Shown: one piece after another, positions 32,116-32,642 of the stretch
How positions within the stretch are numbered: position 1 is the stretch's first letter
Layout: each line of letters starts with the position of its first letter
Assembly (NCBI GenBank): GCA_016192525.1
Contig: JACPTZ010000083.1
Coordinates: 1-32,642 of the forward strand
Reading direction: 5' to 3'
DNA: 32,642 nucleotides
DNA from: Planctomycetota bacterium
GTDB lineage: Bacteria; Planctomycetota; MHYJ01; JACPTZ01
Program-made: the position numbers and the translations under genes
Notes under the pieces: generated by a model
Databases searched by the model: none
The model's input: the letters and a program-made list of their open reading frames with translations, nothing else
Told to the model about the DNA's origin: nothing

Positions 32116-32612
32116 GGCGTCGTCTCTGGGGCGGCGGATGCCGCTGCCTCCTGGGGTGTCGGAGCACCCCAAAATCCTGTCGCCCACCGCTCTTTGACAT
32201 GGGGGCCCCGGTACCAGAGGTCAACGAAGAGTTGCTCGTAGTTCACGGGAGCGGTTTTTGCCTTGGCGGCGAACACGATGGGGCGAAGGTGGGCGGTACG
32301 AGGTTGCCGCATTGTCATCGTGAGCTCAGCCGGCCGCTCCGCCGCACGGATGCCTGCCCGCGATCCGTGTGGCGGGGCGGACAGGCGTTTGGCCGGCTGG
32401 GCGAGGGATTACCAGCGTCGGAGTCTGCAAGCCGCACACTCTGGTGATCCTTCGCCTCGGCCTGCGGCCGAGGCTCAGGATGACAATGGGGCGGGACGGT
32501 AACCTGGTACGGTGGGCGCAGATGTCGTCGCGATGGCACGCCAGCAAGCGGCGGAATCGGCCTTCAAACGTGTTGTGGTCGTCGCTGAGTTTCCTGCAGG
32601 CAGAGCGGCGAG
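32112..32612 (-). pseudogene. cse2: Relic of type I-E cse2 (casB), split by a MITE-like element
   Basis: Upstream part (from about 32608): ACRKLSDDHNTFEGRFRRLL then ACHRDDICAH. Downstream part (from 32290): LRPIVFAAKAKTAPVNYEQL, FVDLWYRGPHVKERWATGFW. Both fit the C-terminal helical region of Cse2, the small subunit of the type I-E Cascade complex. Removing the element (32296-32510) and one 8-bp duplication joins them in frame as ...DDICAH|LRPIVF..., so the gene was intact here when the element landed. The N-terminal ~100 residues are absent; that place is taken by a CRISPR-like repeat at the window edge. The stop overlaps the cas6e start. Confidence 0.6.
32296..32510. mobile_element. 215-bp MITE-like element inside cse2, with 8-bp target duplication
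   Basis: The ends are GTACGAGGTTGCCG at 32296 and the inverse of GTACCAGGTTACCG ending at 32510. Next inward come CATTGTCATCGTGAGC and its counterpart GCTCAGGATGACAATG. The flanks are a perfect direct repeat GGTGGGCG (32288-32295 and 32511-32518). Internal features: a CCTGCCCGCG/GGCGGGGCGGACAGG hairpin (~32352-32387) and CTGGTGATCCTTCGCCTCGG shared with the element at 8709. It has no transposase gene, so it is non-autonomous. Confidence 0.85.
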
Positions 32613-32615
32613 ACG

Positions 32616-32642
32616 TTACAATCCACGCCCCCGCGCGGGGGC
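32616..32642 (-). CRISPR. CRISPR-repeat-like sequence cut by the window edge
   Basis: GTTACAATCCACGCCCCCGC then GCGGGGC. This matches the reverse-complement form of the common repeat class that ends GTGGATTGAAAC and has a GC-rich palindrome (here CCCCGCGCGGGG, 32630-32641). In this orientation the array would be transcribed on the minus strand toward this window, so the visible unit would be the last, leader-distal repeat. Its terminal GTAAC in place of GAAAC fits the usual decay of the last repeat. Only one unit is visible, so an array is inferred, not seen. Confidence 0.5.

Noticed and set aside
31292-32224. 310-codon frame on the minus strand across the cas relics
   Set aside because: It is a mosaic that includes a cas6e fragment (REYLQKKGVQG) and the reverse of the antitoxin and GT2 genes; not one protein.

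Overview
The window is very GC-rich (about two thirds G+C by eye) and shows the habits of a bacterium with a large signalling and cell-surface repertoire: Hanks-type Ser/Thr kinases with fused sensor domains, sigma-54 activators, huge secreted repeat proteins, bacterial tyrosine kinases and many toxin-antitoxin (TA) pairs. This suggests a Planctomycetota-like or related deep-branching, probably uncultured lineage. That is inference; no marker gene is present to fix the taxon.

Layout. 1-109: start of a secreted protein on the minus strand. 168-2179: TA island (VapBC, a lone HicA, HicBA), interleaved with two copies of a ~365-bp repeat and a 97-bp palindromic insertion element. 2651-7741: a 1696-residue secreted protein with two seven-bladed kelch-type propellers. 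7805-16764: signalling module 1 (zinc ribbon, sigma-54 activator with GAF domain, an inserted Phd/PIN TA pair, then a membrane-spanning double kinase with TPR, FG-GAP and PDZ-like parts, broken by a frameshift). 16909-20271: signalling module 2, a paralogous copy in the same order (zinc ribbon, activator, single cytosolic kinase). 20335-23400: a small hypothetical protein and a large secreted, glycosidase-like protein. 23412-23879: an HTH mini-protein and tRNA-Ala(GGC) on the minus strand. 24146-31470: exopolysaccharide operon with two Wzc/GumC-type tyrosine kinases flanking a coiled-coil lipoprotein and a Wza-type export lipoprotein, followed by a ParB-like protein and a GT2 glycosyltransferase.

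31528-32642 is a graveyard of a type I-E-like CRISPR-Cas operon on the minus strand. cse2 is split by a 215-bp palindromic element flanked by an 8-bp target duplication, cas6e and cas7e are internally deleted, an antitoxin with a truncated toxin has landed between them, and a CRISPR-repeat-like sequence is cut by the window edge.

The most novel candidates are the duplicated zinc-ribbon/sigma-54 activator/kinase module, the ParB-like protein inside an exopolysaccharide operon, and a family of palindromic mobile elements (MITE-like) supported by two independent 8-bp target duplications. Several promoters fit TTGACA-N17-TAGACT closely, and at two antitoxin genes the promoter places the transcription start on the start codon, predicting leaderless mRNAs.
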